In this document: piece by piece, positions 31,844 to 41,614 of the stretch
Layout: each line of letters begins with the position of its first letter
Numbering within the stretch: position 1 is the stretch's first letter
From: Gemmatimonadales bacterium
GTDB lineage: Bacteria > Gemmatimonadota > Gemmatimonadetes > Longimicrobiales > Gaopeijiaceae
Direction of reading: 5' to 3'
Length of the DNA: 64,000 nt
Assembly: GCA_007695225.1 (NCBI GenBank)
Contig: REED01000192.1
Location: 19,219 to 83,218, forward strand
The notes under the pieces: model-generated
The model's database searches: none
Told to the model about the DNA's origin: nothing
What the model saw: the letters and a program-made list of their open reading frames with translations, nothing else
Translations under genes and position numbers: made by a program

Positions 31844-33121
31844 TCACGCAGTTCGGAGTACCTCCTTGGCCGCCCGTCCGCCAGAGACCAGGGCACCGTG
31901 CAGCGAGGCGTTCTCCCGGTGGTCGCCGGTGACGAAGAGACCGTCCTCCAGGCGGACGGGACGGGAGGGTGGTTCCATCCGTTCCGGGGTCTGGAGGGGC
32001 TGGCCATGGGGGATATGGTAGTGGGGCAGCGCCCTCCACTCCCCGACCTGGTCCCCGAACCACTCGGTGAGATGGGCCCGGACCCCCGCCTCGATGGCGC
32101 CCACGTCGGGGTCTACGGTCCCGCCGGCCAAGGGCCAGTGGGGCTCGCCGGGAAGGACGGTGACGGAGATTAGCGCCCGGCCGGGGGGGGCGTACTCCGG
32201 GGCCACCTCGGAAAGGACGGCAAGGTTGTTCACCGGTCCCTTCCCCTCTCCATTCAGCACCAGGATCCCTTCCTTCACCGGAGGCTCGGGAGCATCGAAA
32301 TAGAGGCAGAGCACGGGGCGGGAGCCGGGGTCGGGAACCCGATCCCCCAGGAGACGGGATGCCTCCGGTCCCTCCACCGCCACCACCACCGAGCGGGCCT
32401 GGAGGAGTTGGCCGTCCGTGGTGCGGACTTCCCCCGGCGCCACGTACGCCACCCGGGTGCCGGTCCGGACGACTCCGGCAGGGAGCCCCGCAGCCAGTTG
32501 GCGGGGGAGGGCCTCCATCCCCGTGGCGGGAAGCGAGGCCCGGCCCTCGGCGAAGACCCGGAAGTAGAACCGGAAGAGGCGGGCGGAGACCTGGAGGGTG
32601 GGGTCCAGCAGCACTCCGCCCAGGAAGGGCCGGAAGAAGCGCTCCATCATCTGAGGGGAGAATCCACTGTCCTGGAGCTCCTCCCACGTGGTCCCCGCCG
32701 GCTCGACCAGGAGGGCCTCCGGCGGGCGGCCCCCCAGCCGTTTTCGGAGCACCGCCACCCGGAGCTTGTCCGCCACCGAGCCCACCGGTGACGTCACCGA
32801 GCGCAGGGCGTCCATCATCTCCTGTGTGGGATCGGCCACCCGGTGGAATGCCCCCTCAGCGCGCACCAGCGCTCCCGGGTAGAAGGAACGCAGGTCCAGC
32901 TCGTCCAGGTTCAGTCGGCGGCGACACTCGGGGTAGGCCTCGAGGAGGACCTGGAACCCCCGGTCCAGCCGGAAGCCGTCGACCTCGTCGGTCCGAACCC
33001 TCCCACCCACGCGATCCGAGGCTTCCAGCAGGACCACCGACCGACCGGCGTCCACCAGGTCCCGGGCACATGCCAGACCTGCCAGGCCTCCCCCCACCAC
33101 TACCGTGTCCAGACTCCCCAT
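31844..33121 (-). CDS. FAD-dependent amine-oxidase-type oxidoreductase
   Basis: 425 residues with an N-terminal Rossmann motif (VVVGGGLAGLACARDLVDAGRSVVLLE) and GGRVRTDEVDGFRLDRGFQVLL, the flavin-containing amine oxidase/phytoene-desaturase superfamily pattern. The C-terminal block GLFVTGDHRENASLHGALVSGG is the second FAD contact. It is smaller than CrtI or HemG, and its substrate is unknown; a carotenoid- or isoprenoid-related role is suggested only by its crtI neighbour. It is divergent from the histidine kinase gene. Confidence 0.75.
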   Translation of the reverse strand: MGSLDTVVVGGGLAGLACARDLVDAGRSVVLLEASDRVGGRVRTDEVDGFRLDRGFQVLLEAYPECRRRLNLDELDLRSFYPGALVRAEGAFHRVADPTQEMMDALRSVTSPVGSVADKLRVAVLRKRLGGRPPEALLVEPAGTTWEELQDSGFSPQMMERFFRPFLGGVLLDPTLQVSARLFRFYFRVFAEGRASLPATGMEALPRQLAAGLPAGVVRTGTRVAYVAPGEVRTTDGQLLQARSVVVAVEGPEASRLLGDRVPDPGSRPVLCLYFDAPEPPVKEGILVLNGEGKGPVNNLAVLSEVAPEYAPPGRALISVTVLPGEPHWPLAGGTVDPDVGAIEAGVRAHLTEWFGDQVGEWRALPHYHIPHGQPLQTPERMEPPSRPVRLEDGLFVTGDHRENASLHGALVSGGRAAKEVLRTA

Positions 33122-33408
33122 CGTGCATTTCCTCCCTGTTTCCCCCGATCCGGTGCGACGACCCTGGCCGGAGATACACGCATCCCCGAGCCCACACCGT
33201 GAAGCTACGGCGTGGGGGGAGTCGTGGAGGGGAGGAGACCCCCCAGCCCGGGCCAGGATCCAGAGTGCAGGAAGGGTCGGTCATGGCCGGCAGCGAGGCC
33301 AGGGATCCGGGGGCGGAATCCTGGGTGGGTAGGGGAGTGGGTCTGGGCGTGCGTCGGGGGGGCGGTATGGGATGGTCCCTTCGGGGGGCACTTCCCTAGA
33401 TTGGGGCG

Positions 33409-36400
33409 ATGATGGGAATGCTGCCTGCTACCTTTCGCGGCCGGATCCTCGCCCTGGGGACCCTGGCCCTCGCCCTGGTCCTGGGCTTCATCGCCCTTGA
33501 AGTGGCCCGGGAATACCGGATCTCCTTTGCGGAGACCCGGGAGGCAGTGGTGGACCTCTCCGATGGCCTGGCTCGGGATCTGGATCGGTGGGTGGGGGAT
33601 GCCCGGGGCGTCGTGACCCGTATGGCGGCGCACCCCGATGTTCGGGCTCTGGATGCCACCGGCTGCGCCCCCTGGATCGAGGAGGTGGGATGGCTCCTTC
33701 CGGGCTATGGCGATCTTCGGGTGGTGGATGCCGGGGGGACCACGGCCTGCGCCGCCTCGGACTTCGGCGGATGGACCGACGACGCCCGGGGGCTGACCTG
33801 GTTCCGTATGGTCCAGGAAGAGGGAGGCTTTGTTGTGACTCCTGCCGAAGGGGGCAGCGAACCCGATGGGGCGGCAGGCGGGGGTGATTGGAGGGTGGTC
33901 CTGTCCCACCCCATCCTGGCGGAAGACGGGGCCTTCCTGGGGGCAGTGGCCGTGGCGCTCTTCCTCTCCGACCTCCAGGAGCGGCTCCCCCTCCGGGGAC
34001 TGCCCGTGGGATCGGTGATCAGCGTGGTGGATTCCTCCGGAATGGTGCTGGCCAATTCCCGGGCGCCTGAAGAGCTGGTGGGAACGAACTATCGCGCTGC
34101 AGGCCGAGTGGATCCTCCCCCCGGCCAGCGGGGGGTGATGGAGCAGGAGGGGTTGGACGATGTGGAGCGGCTCTGGGGGTATTCCAGGACCACCCTGGCC
34201 CCGTGGACGGTGGTTTCCGGGGTGCCCCACGCGGCACTCCTGGGTCCGGTGCGGGCCCGGGCGTTGGAGCGGAGCGGGGTGGGCCTCGCCGTCCTCCTTC
34301 TCATGAGTCTCGGGCTGTTTGGAGCCGACCGGACCATCCGGCGGGGATTTGACGTACTCCAGCGGGGGGCACGGGAAGCCGCTCGGATTCGGGGAGTCCG
34401 GGTGCGGGAGACGGGTCTCCGGGAATTCCAGGAGGTAGCCCGGGTTCTCAACCACACCCTGGAGGCCCGGGATCAGGCGGAGGAAGAGCTCGCGTCGGCC
34501 CTGGAGCGGCATGAACTCGTCCTCCGGGCCACCCGTGACATGATCTGGGACTGGGATCCCGTCGCTGGCCGGGTCCAGCGGAATGAGGCCCTGCGGAGTT
34601 TTACCGGGGACGAGGGTCCCATCTCGCAGGTCAGCGGGACGGAGGCCCTGTGGTTCCATCGCATTCCGGAACCTCATCGTTCCCGGGTACGACTGAGCCT
34701 GGAGCAGGCCCTGGAGAGCGGGGATTCCATCTGGATCCAGGAGTACCCCATGGAGCGCTATGACGGCTCCATCCGGCGCATTCTGGACCGGGGGTACGTG
34801 GTCCGGACCGAGGGCGGCCAGCCGGTCCGGGTGGTGGGGATCATGTCCGACGTCACCGAGGAGAGGGAGCGGGCCGAGGAGGTCCGGCGGGCCAAGGACC
34901 GATATGAGTCCATTCTCCGGCACGCCCCCTTTGGCGTATTCCTCACCACCGGGAACGGACTGATCCTGGAGTGGAATCCGGCGCTGGAAGCCATCCTCGG
35001 AGAGACGTGGACCCCGGACCGACCCGGTCGGACGGCGGCAGAACTCTTTCTGGATCCTCGCTCCTGGGAGGAACTCCTGGAGGATGCGGAGCGGGAGGGG
35101 ACGGTGATGGGGCGGGAGGCCAAGTGGACCCGGGGTGACGGGGAGGAGATCTTCGTCCGCCTCACGGCCAGCTCCTTCCTGGGAGAGGGCCGCCCCACGC
35201 TGGAGGTGCTTGCGGAGGATGTGACGGAGCGCCGGCGTTTGGGGGAGCAGATGCGCCAGGTCCAGAAGATGGAGGCTGTGGGCCGGCTGGCGGGAGGCGT
35301 GGCCCACGACTTCAACAATCTCCTCACCGTGATCTCCGGCGAAGCCCGGCTCCTCATCTCCGATGATCTTCCGCCGGAGATGAGGGAGAGTCTGGAGGCC
35401 ATCCGGGAGGCGGGAGACCGGGGGTCCGCCCTCACACGTCAGCTCCTGGCCTTCTCCCGCCGCCAGGTGACCCGGCCCAGCCCCCAGGACCTGAACCAGG
35501 TGGTGGACAGGATCCAGCGCATGCTCCTTCGTCTCATGGGCGACCATATCCATCTCAGGACGGAGTTGACACCGGACCTTCCCCCCGTGGTGGTGGATTC
35601 CGGAGAAATGGAGCAGGTCATCATGAACCTGACCCTGAACGCCCGGGACGCCATGCCCGAAGGAGGAACTCTCTGTATCTCCACTTCGCTGCGGAACCTC
35701 ACCGCGACAGAGGCCCGACTCCAGCACCCGAAGCTCTCGGCGGGGAAGTACGTGGTCCTGTCGGTGGTGGACGGAGGAACCGGAATCGACCCCGAGGTGG
35801 TCTCTCGCATCTTTGATCCCTTCTTCACCACGAAGCCGGTGGGGAAAGGGACCGGGCTTGGTCTCGCCACTGTATACGGGGTGGTCACCCGGGCCGGCGG
35901 CCAGGTGGTGGTGGACAGCCGGATGGGCGCAGGGACCACCTTTCGGGTGTTCCTGCCCGTTTCCCCAACCGGCTTCGAGATCACCCCGGAGGAGGCGTCA
36001 GCGACCCCAGTCCCGGTGCCTAGCCAGGGCCATGTACTGGTGGTGGAGGACGAGGAGAGCGTCCGCCGGATGGCGGGACGCATCCTGAACCGGGGGGGAT
36101 ACGATGTGCGTCCCTTCGCAACGCCGGCCTCGGCGCTGGCGGCCATCCGGGATCCTGCCATTCCCGTCGACCTTCTCCTCACCGATGTGAAAATGCCTGG
36201 AATGAGCGGAGAGGAGCTCGCCCTTCAGGCCCGACGCCTTCGACCTGATCTTCCGGTTCTCTTCATGTCGGGCTATCCGGAAGAGGCGGAGATCGAGGAT
36301 CGCCTCAAGGAGGGGGGGGCGGCCTTTCTTCCCAAGCCCTTCACTCCCGAGGCCCTTCTGCAGCAGATCCGTCGTCTCCTGGAGGTGACCCGGGCCGCAC

Positions 36401-36414
36401 GAACGCCTCCCTGA
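33409..36414 (+). CDS. membrane hybrid sensor histidine kinase with PAS and receiver domains
   Basis: 1001 residues. Transmembrane helices at about 12-30 and 288-305 flank a periplasmic Cache-like sensor domain. Two PAS domains follow (about 365-490 and 500-615), then a HisKA dimerisation domain with H633 in [11 protein letters not shown], a HATPase_c domain ([25 protein letters not shown]) and a C-terminal receiver with phospho-acceptor D926 in [15 protein letters not shown]-type kinases commonly act on their attached receiver. No cognate DNA-binding regulator lies beside it, so its output is unknown. The start is ATG 33409; ATG 33412 is equally possible. Confidence 0.88.
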   Translation: MMGMLPATFRGRILALGTLALALVLGFIALEVAREYRISFAETREAVVDLSDGLARDLDRWVGDARGVVTRMAAHPDVRALDATGCAPWIEEVGWLLPGYGDLRVVDAGGTTACAASDFGGWTDDARGLTWFRMVQEEGGFVVTPAEGGSEPDGAAGGGDWRVVLSHPILAEDGAFLGAVAVALFLSDLQERLPLRGLPVGSVISVVDSSGMVLANSRAPEELVGTNYRAAGRVDPPPGQRGVMEQEGLDDVERLWGYSRTTLAPWTVVSGVPHAALLGPVRARALERSGVGLAVLLLMSLGLFGADRTIRRGFDVLQRGAREAARIRGVRVRETGLREFQEVARVLNHTLEARDQAEEELASALERHELVLRATRDMIWDWDPVAGRVQRNEALRSFTGDEGPISQVSGTEALWFHRIPEPHRSRVRLSLEQALESGDSIWIQEYPMERYDGSIRRILDRGYVVRTEGGQPVRVVGIMSDVTEERERAEEVRRAKDRYESILRHAPFGVFLTTGNGLILEWNPALEAILGETWTPDRPGRTAAELFLDPRSWEELLEDAEREGTVMGREAKWTRGDGEEIFVRLTASSFLGEGRPTLEVLAEDVTERRRLGEQMRQVQKMEAVGRLAGGVAHDFNNLLTVISGEARLLISDDLPPEMRESLEAIREAGDRGSALTRQLLAFSRRQVTRPSPQDLNQVVDRIQRMLLRLMGDHIHLRTELTPDLPPVVVDSGEMEQVIMNLTLNARDAMPEGGTLCISTSLRNLTATEARLQHPKLSAGKYVVLSVVDGGTGIDPEVVSRIFDPFFTTKPVGKGTGLGLATVYGVVTRAGGQVVVDSRMGAGTTFRVFLPVSPTGFEITPEEASATPVPVPSQGHVLVVEDEESVRRMAGRILNRGGYDVRPFATPASALAAIRDPAIPVDLLLTDVKMPGMSGEELALQARRLRPDLPVLFMSGYPEEAEIEDRLKEGGAAFLPKPFTPEALLQQIRRLLEVTRAARTPP

Positions 36415-36464
36415 TCTCCCCTGAATTGTCTGGGGAGATCTCCGTGCCAACCCAACATCCCACT

Positions 36465-36490
36465 TCACGTCTACGTCTCACGTCTACGTC
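36465..36490. repeat. 13-bp direct repeat, two copies
   Basis: tcacgtctacgtc occurs twice in tandem (36465-36477, 36478-36490), followed by the partial cacgtccacg. It lies 54 bp upstream of the S9 peptidase start, in the spacer after the histidine kinase. Slippage product or regulatory site; not distinguishable here. Confidence 0.7.
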
Positions 36491-36543
36491 CACGTCCACG
36501 CGGTTCGGCTCCGGCCGGATCCCGGTCAGACCGGAGCTGGCGC

Positions 36544-38889
36544 ATGACCCATCCTTCCTCCTCTTTCCGCTTCTTCCGCCTCGTCTTGGCGGCGGGACTC
36601 CTGCTGGTGGTCCCCTCGGCCCTTCTGGCACAGGTGGACCCGATCCCCGGTGGACAGCTCACCGCCGCCGACTACCAGCGCGCCGAGGCCTTCCTCTCCG
36701 GCAACCTGGAGACACGGCTCTTCCGGGCCCAGGTTTCCCCCGTCTTCCATGAAGGAGACCGCTTCTGGTACCGGGTCCGGGTGCCTGGAGGATTCGAGTT
36801 CGTGGCGGTGGATCCGGAACGGGGGGTACGGGAGCCCGCCTTCGATCATTCCCGGCTCTCCGCTGCCCTTAGCCGGGCCGCGAACGGTTCCTTTGAAGCG
36901 TGGCAGCTGCCCCTCACGTCCCTCCATCGATTCAACCCTGGAGTGGAGGTGGAGGTGGAGGTGGAGGGGACCCGGTTCCGCTGCGACCTGGGGGGCTACG
37001 AATGCGACGAGGTGGGGGAGCCGGTCCGGCCCCCGGCCGGGGTGACCTCGCCCGACGGACGATACACGGCGTTCCGCAGGGACCATGACCTCTGGGTCTT
37101 CGACTCGGAGGAGGGTGAGGAGATCCGCCTCACCACCGATGGTGAGGAGCGCTACGGGTACGCTTCCGATTCCCAGGGATGGCGGAGGACCGAGATGCCC
37201 ATCCTTCTCTGGTCCCCGGATTCCAGGAGGATCGCCACCTACCGTCTGGATGAGCGAGGGGTGGAGGAGATGCACCTCCTGCGCACCGCCGAGCCCCGCC
37301 CGGAGCATGTGGCCTGGCCCTATGCCCTCCCGGGGGACTCGGTGGTTCCCATGTTGGAGCGGGTGGTGATCCACCTGGAGGATCGCCGGGTGGTCCCCCT
37401 GGAGACGCCCCCCGATCACCAGCGGACCTCCTCCTGTTGCGGACTCGCCCGGGGCCAGGACTGGGCCGACGTGGAGTGGAGCCGCGATGGGAGCCGGCTG
37501 GCCTTCGTGTCCGTATCCCGGGACTATCGAACCGCCACCCTAAGGGTAGCGGACCCCGAGACCGGGGCCGTGCGAACGGTCCTGGAGGAGAGCCATCCCA
37601 TCTTCTTCGAATCCCACGTGGCTTCGGGCGGCGTCCCCAACTGGCGGGTCCTGGATGGACGCAGGGAGGTGCTCTGGTTCTCCCAGAGGGACGGATGGGG
37701 GCATCTCTTCCTCTATGACCTGGACTCGGGCGCCCTGAAGAACCGGATCACCGGAGGGGACTGGAATGTCCTGGACGTGACCCGTGTGGACCCGGAAGCA
37801 GGCACCCTCCACTTCACTGCGGTGGGACGGGAGGCGGGAGAGGACCCCTACCACCGACACCTCTACCGGGTCGGGCTGGACGGGTCGGGGCTCACCCGCC
37901 TCACCAGCGAGTCCGGAGATCACGAGATCACCCTGACCCCTTCCGGCGCCTTCTTCGTGGCCCGCGTGTCCACGGTGGAGGTGCCTCCGGTCACCACCCT
38001 TCGGAGGACGCGGGACGGTGGGGCGGTCCGGCTCCTGGAAGATGCGGATGTCAGCGAGCTGGAGCTGCTCGGGTGGAGACCTCCCGAGTCCTTCCGGGCC
38101 AAGGGGAGAGACGGCGTCACCGACGTCTACGGCCTCCTCATCCGACCCTCCCACTTCGATCCCGAGAAGCGCTATCCGGTGGTGAACGCCATCTACCCCG
38201 GCCCCCAGACCGGAAGCGTGGGGACCCGGGGGTACGCCGTGAGCCGACGGGGCCAGGCCCACGCCCTGGCGGAACTGGGATTCATCGTGGTCCTGGTGGA
38301 TGCCCTGGGGTCTCCCCTCCGATCCAAGGCGTTTCACACCGCGTACTATGGGGACATGGGAGACAACGGCCTCCCGGACCAGATCGCGGCCATGCGGGAA
38401 CTGGCTTCCCGGCACCCCTGGATCGACCTGGATCGGGCGGGGATCTACGGCCACTCCGGAGGCGGGTTCGCCACGGCTGCGGCCCTGCTTCGCCATCCGG
38501 ACTTCTTCCACGTGGGAGTGTCGGGAGCTGGGAATCACGACAACCGGGGATACACCTACTACTGGGGGGAGAAGTACCAGGGGCTCCTCACGGTGGACGA
38601 GGACGGCGTCGACTCCTACGAGAACCAGGCGAATCACCTCCTGGCGGAGAATCTCAGGGGAAGGCTCCTCCTGAGCTACGGGACCATGGACACCAACGTC
38701 CACCCCAATACCACCCTCCTCCTCATCGATGCCCTGGTGGACGCCAACAAGGACTTCGACCTCCTGGTGTTGCCGAACCGGGGCCATGGCTACGCCAACG
38801 AGCCCTACGCCGTTCGCCGCACCTGGGACTACTTCGTGGAGCACCTCATGGGGAAGGCACCGCCCCGGGAGTACCGGATCGGGGGCTAG
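36544..38889 (+). CDS. secreted S9-family prolyl oligopeptidase (DPP IV-like)
   Basis: 781 residues. A signal peptide (about 1-30, hydrophobic LVLAAGLLLVVPSALLA) precedes an N-terminal beta-propeller with DPP IV-type repeats (SPDGRYTAFRRDHDLWVFD; LLWSPDSRRIATYRLDE) and a C-terminal alpha/beta hydrolase. The catalytic triad is visible: S638 in YGHSGGGF, D716 in YGTMDTNVHP, and H748 in NRGHGYA. It should cleave dipeptides, often after proline, outside the cytoplasm. A short GTGGAG repeat encodes VEVEVEVE near residue 136. A GGAG lies seven bases before the ATG. Together with the nearby M28 and M24 peptidases it suggests peptide scavenging. Confidence 0.88.
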   Translation: MTHPSSSFRFFRLVLAAGLLLVVPSALLAQVDPIPGGQLTAADYQRAEAFLSGNLETRLFRAQVSPVFHEGDRFWYRVRVPGGFEFVAVDPERGVREPAFDHSRLSAALSRAANGSFEAWQLPLTSLHRFNPGVEVEVEVEGTRFRCDLGGYECDEVGEPVRPPAGVTSPDGRYTAFRRDHDLWVFDSEEGEEIRLTTDGEERYGYASDSQGWRRTEMPILLWSPDSRRIATYRLDERGVEEMHLLRTAEPRPEHVAWPYALPGDSVVPMLERVVIHLEDRRVVPLETPPDHQRTSSCCGLARGQDWADVEWSRDGSRLAFVSVSRDYRTATLRVADPETGAVRTVLEESHPIFFESHVASGGVPNWRVLDGRREVLWFSQRDGWGHLFLYDLDSGALKNRITGGDWNVLDVTRVDPEAGTLHFTAVGREAGEDPYHRHLYRVGLDGSGLTRLTSESGDHEITLTPSGAFFVARVSTVEVPPVTTLRRTRDGGAVRLLEDADVSELELLGWRPPESFRAKGRDGVTDVYGLLIRPSHFDPEKRYPVVNAIYPGPQTGSVGTRGYAVSRRGQAHALAELGFIVVLVDALGSPLRSKAFHTAYYGDMGDNGLPDQIAAMRELASRHPWIDLDRAGIYGHSGGGFATAAALLRHPDFFHVGVSGAGNHDNRGYTYYWGEKYQGLLTVDEDGVDSYENQANHLLAENLRGRLLLSYGTMDTNVHPNTTLLLIDALVDANKDFDLLVLPNRGHGYANEPYAVRRTWDYFVEHLMGKAPPREYRIGG

Positions 38890-38928
38890 GTCCCCTCCGG
38901 CGGGCCGTGTCCGGGGCGGCCCTCTTCC

Positions 38929-40557
38929 TCACCCCCCCATGTGGGGATAGCGCCAGTCGGTGGGGGGGTCGAAGGTCTCTTTCAGGACCCGAGGAGAGAC
39001 CCACCGCAGGAGGTTCAGGTGGGAGCCCGCCTTGTCATTGGTTCCCGATGCCCGGGCGCCACCGAAGGGCTGCTGGCCCACAACGGCGCCCGTGGGCTTG
39101 TCATTGATGTAGAAGTTTCCAGCCGCGTTGCGGAGGGTCCGGGCAGCCTCCCGGACCGCACGTCGGTCCTGGGAGAAGACGGCACCGGTGAGGCCGTAGG
39201 GGCTGGTGGTGTCCACGAGCTCCAGGGTCTCGGCCCAGCGGGCGTCGTCGTAGACGTGGATGGTGAGGATGGGCCCGAAGAGTTCCCGCTCCATGGTGTC
39301 GTACCGGGGGTCGTCCGTGACCAGCACGGTGGGTTCGACGAACCAGCCCTCCGCGTCATCGGTTCCCCCTCCCACCAGGATCTCCACCCCCGGGGCGGCC
39401 CGGGCCGCCTCGATGGCGTCCTGGTGTTTCTTGAAGGCGCCCCCGTCGATGACGGCCCCCATGAAGGTGGAAAGGTCCTCCACGTTCCCCATGGTGATCT
39501 CCTCCGCCAGGGCCACCAGCCCGTCCCGCACCTCGGGCCAGAGGGATCGGGGAATGTAGGCCCGGGAGGCGGCGGAGCACTTTTGTCCCTGATACTCAAA
39601 GGCGCCCCGCCCCAGGGCCACCACCAGGGCATCCACGTCGGCGGAGGGGTGGGCCACCACGAAGTCCTTTCCTCCCGTCTCCCCGACGATCCGTGGGTAG
39701 GTACGGTAGCGTCCCAGTTGGTCGCCGGCCTTCTTCCAGAGGGACCGGAAGACCCCGGCGGATCCGGTGAAGTGGAGGCCGGCGAAATCCCGGTGGGCCA
39801 TGGCCACGTCGGAGATGGCCGCTCCGTCTCCGTGAACGACGTTGATCACCCCATCAGGTAAGCCCGCTTCCCGGAAAACCTCCATGGTGTAGTAGGCCGA
39901 GAGGGCCTGCTTCTCCGACGGCTTCCAGAGCACCACGTTCCCCATGATCGCCGGCGCTGCGGGGAGGTTACCCCCGATGGCGGTGAAGTTGAAGGGGGTG
40001 ATGGCCAGGACGAAGCCTTCCAGGGGACGATACTCCAGCCGATTCCAGACGCCCTCGGAGGAATGGGGCTGGCCCTCGTAGATGGCTTCGGCGAAGTGGA
40101 CGTTGAAGCGGAGGAAGTCGATGAGTTCGCAGGCGGCGTCGATCTCCGCCTGGATCACCGACTTGGACTGTCCCAGGATGGTGGAGCCATTGAGCACGTC
40201 CCGATAGGGACCGGAGATGAGTTCCGCCGCCTTCAGGAAGATGGCGGCCCGGTCCTGGAAGGGCATGGTGCCCCATTCGCTCCGTGCGCTCCCGGCCGCC
40301 TGGATGGCCGACTCCACCTGCGGAGTTCCGGCAGCCTGGACACGGGCCAGTTCGCGATGCCGCCGATGGGGAGAGAACTGGGTGAAGGTGCCCTCCCCCT
40401 TCTCGTCCCGTCCGCCGATGATGAGGGGGACGTCCCGTACCACATCGTCCTGAGCGGCGAGCCACCGGCCCAAGGAGTCGCGTTCGGGGGAATCGGGGGC
40501 GTAGTCCAGGACCGGCTCGTTGTCCGGGAAGGGAACGTGGAAGCGACCGTTGGTCAT
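38929..40557 (-). CDS. pruA: L-glutamate gamma-semialdehyde (1-pyrroline-5-carboxylate) dehydrogenase
   Basis: Oxidises glutamate semialdehyde to glutamate with NAD, the second step of proline breakdown. 542 residues, the length of group-1 P5C dehydrogenases. Seen: ITPFNFTAIGGNLPAAPA, WKPSEKQ, FTGSAGVF, RIVGETGGKDF with the general-base Glu, the catalytic cysteine C327 in EYQGQKCSAASR, and QQPFGGARASGTNDKAG near the end. A GAGGAA precedes the ATG at seven bases. No proline dehydrogenase is in the window. A GNAT gene lies upstream on the same strand, 59 bp away. Confidence 0.92.
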   Translation of the reverse strand: MTNGRFHVPFPDNEPVLDYAPDSPERDSLGRWLAAQDDVVRDVPLIIGGRDEKGEGTFTQFSPHRRHRELARVQAAGTPQVESAIQAAGSARSEWGTMPFQDRAAIFLKAAELISGPYRDVLNGSTILGQSKSVIQAEIDAACELIDFLRFNVHFAEAIYEGQPHSSEGVWNRLEYRPLEGFVLAITPFNFTAIGGNLPAAPAIMGNVVLWKPSEKQALSAYYTMEVFREAGLPDGVINVVHGDGAAISDVAMAHRDFAGLHFTGSAGVFRSLWKKAGDQLGRYRTYPRIVGETGGKDFVVAHPSADVDALVVALGRGAFEYQGQKCSAASRAYIPRSLWPEVRDGLVALAEEITMGNVEDLSTFMGAVIDGGAFKKHQDAIEAARAAPGVEILVGGGTDDAEGWFVEPTVLVTDDPRYDTMERELFGPILTIHVYDDARWAETLELVDTTSPYGLTGAVFSQDRRAVREAARTLRNAAGNFYINDKPTGAVVGQQPFGGARASGTNDKAGSHLNLLRWVSPRVLKETFDPPTDWRYPHMGG

Positions 40558-40616
40558 GAGAGGTTCCTCGATGGGGTTGGTGGGTGTCGGTCCGGTGCGT
40601 GGATCACGGTTGGCTG

Positions 40617-41138
40617 TCAGGAATGGACATCGGGAACGGGCGTCCTGCCGCCATCACCGGCGGCGGCCAGTTGGACCAGGGTCTCGGCGTCGATCCGATA
40701 GGTGTGCCACTCGGAGAGCTGGATGGCTCCTCGGCGTTCATAGAAGCGGATGGCTCCGTCGTTCCAGTCCTGGACCATCCACTCCATGCGACCGCAGCCC
40801 CGGCGCACGGCTTCCTCGACCAGGTACTGGAACATGGTGCCTCCGAATCCCCGTCCCCGGTATGCATCCAGGACGAAGATATCCTCGAGAAAGAGGGTGG
40901 GGCGAGCCAGGAAGGAAGAATAGGCCTCGAAGGTGATGGCGTATCCCACATCCTTCCCGTCGATGGTGGCCAGGAAGGCGGCGTAGCGAGGAGGGTTCGC
41001 CAGCCCGTCCCGGACCAGGCGGTGGCGAGCCGTGGGAGAGGGCCGATCCATCTGTTCGAAGTCGGCGTGGGCGTCCACCAGGGTGAGGAAGACCTCCATG
41101 TCGGCCTCTCCCAGGGGTCGGATCCGGACATCGGTCAC
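40617..41138 (-). CDS. GNAT-family N-acetyltransferase
   Basis: 173 residues with the GNAT fold: RIRPLGEADMEVF at the N-terminus, FLEDIFVLDAYRGRGFGGTMFQYL containing the acetyl-CoA pyrophosphate loop (R/Q-G-x-G-G/A), and NDGAIRFYERRGAI near the end. The acceptor is unknown. The start is GTG 41138, overlapping the stop of the upstream lipoprotein gene as GTGA, so these two and the M28 peptidase form a coupled set reading leftward. Confidence 0.85.
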   Translation of the reverse strand: MTDVRIRPLGEADMEVFLTLVDAHADFEQMDRPSPTARHRLVRDGLANPPRYAAFLATIDGKDVGYAITFEAYSSFLARPTLFLEDIFVLDAYRGRGFGGTMFQYLVEEAVRRGCGRMEWMVQDWNDGAIRFYERRGAIQLSEWHTYRIDAETLVQLAAAGDGGRTPVPDVHS

Positions 41139-41614
41139 GGCTCCGCGGAGGGAATGACGGTGATCTCCAGGAAGGCGGAAGCCCGGGCTCCGTTGAACTC
41201 GATCACTTCCAGTCCCGCCAAATAGATACCCGGGTCCTCGTAGACCCATTCCACCTCCAGACTGGCCCGACGGGCGCCGCCGGCTTCACTGGTCTGCTGT
41301 CCTCCGTCGCCGAAATTCAGGACCAGTGCGCCCAGCCGGTCTCCTGTTCCCTCGGCGGAGAATCGCACCGTCTGGCCTGCGACCAGGGAAAGCTGATCCG
41401 CCTCGAGGGACGCCGAGAGGGCGAGGGGGGATTCGGCGGTAATGAAGTCGCACCCCGCCACGAAGAGAAGCAGGGGGAGGACCAGGGGAAGGATTCCGGC
41501 GGGGACGTCCGGTGGGAATGGCCAACGGACCCCAGGACGAAAGGGGGAACGCCGTCGATCTCCGAGTCGATGTCCTGGTCGCGGCTTCGGATGCGGGAGA
41601 TGGTACGGAGTCAT
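41135..41614 (-). CDS. small lipoprotein with PKD-like beta domain
   Basis: 159 residues. A long basic N-terminus is followed by a hydrophobic stretch and lipobox (LPLLLFVAGC), so the mature protein would start at that cysteine. The remainder (LSLVAGQTVRFSAEGTGDRLGALVLNFGDGGQ) has the GDG pattern of PKD/immunoglobulin-like domains, often found on surface proteins. It overlaps the M28 peptidase stop (ATGA) and the GNAT start (GTGA). The function is unknown; a surface or periplasmic role is inferred from the lipobox. Confidence 0.65.
   Translation of the reverse strand: MTPYHLPHPKPRPGHRLGDRRRSPFRPGVRWPFPPDVPAGILPLVLPLLLFVAGCDFITAESPLALSASLEADQLSLVAGQTVRFSAEGTGDRLGALVLNFGDGGQQTSEAGGARRASLEVEWVYEDPGIYLAGLEVIEFNGARASAFLEITVIPSAEP

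Noticed and set aside
33205..35727. Minus-strand frame of about 840 codons opposite the histidine kinase
   Set aside because: Shadow; composition is P/G/H-rich and the kinase is intact on the plus strand.
36945..36971. ggtggag hexamer repeat in the S9 peptidase
   Set aside because: In-frame coding repeat (VEVEVEVE) in an otherwise intact protein; too short to treat as a separate element.
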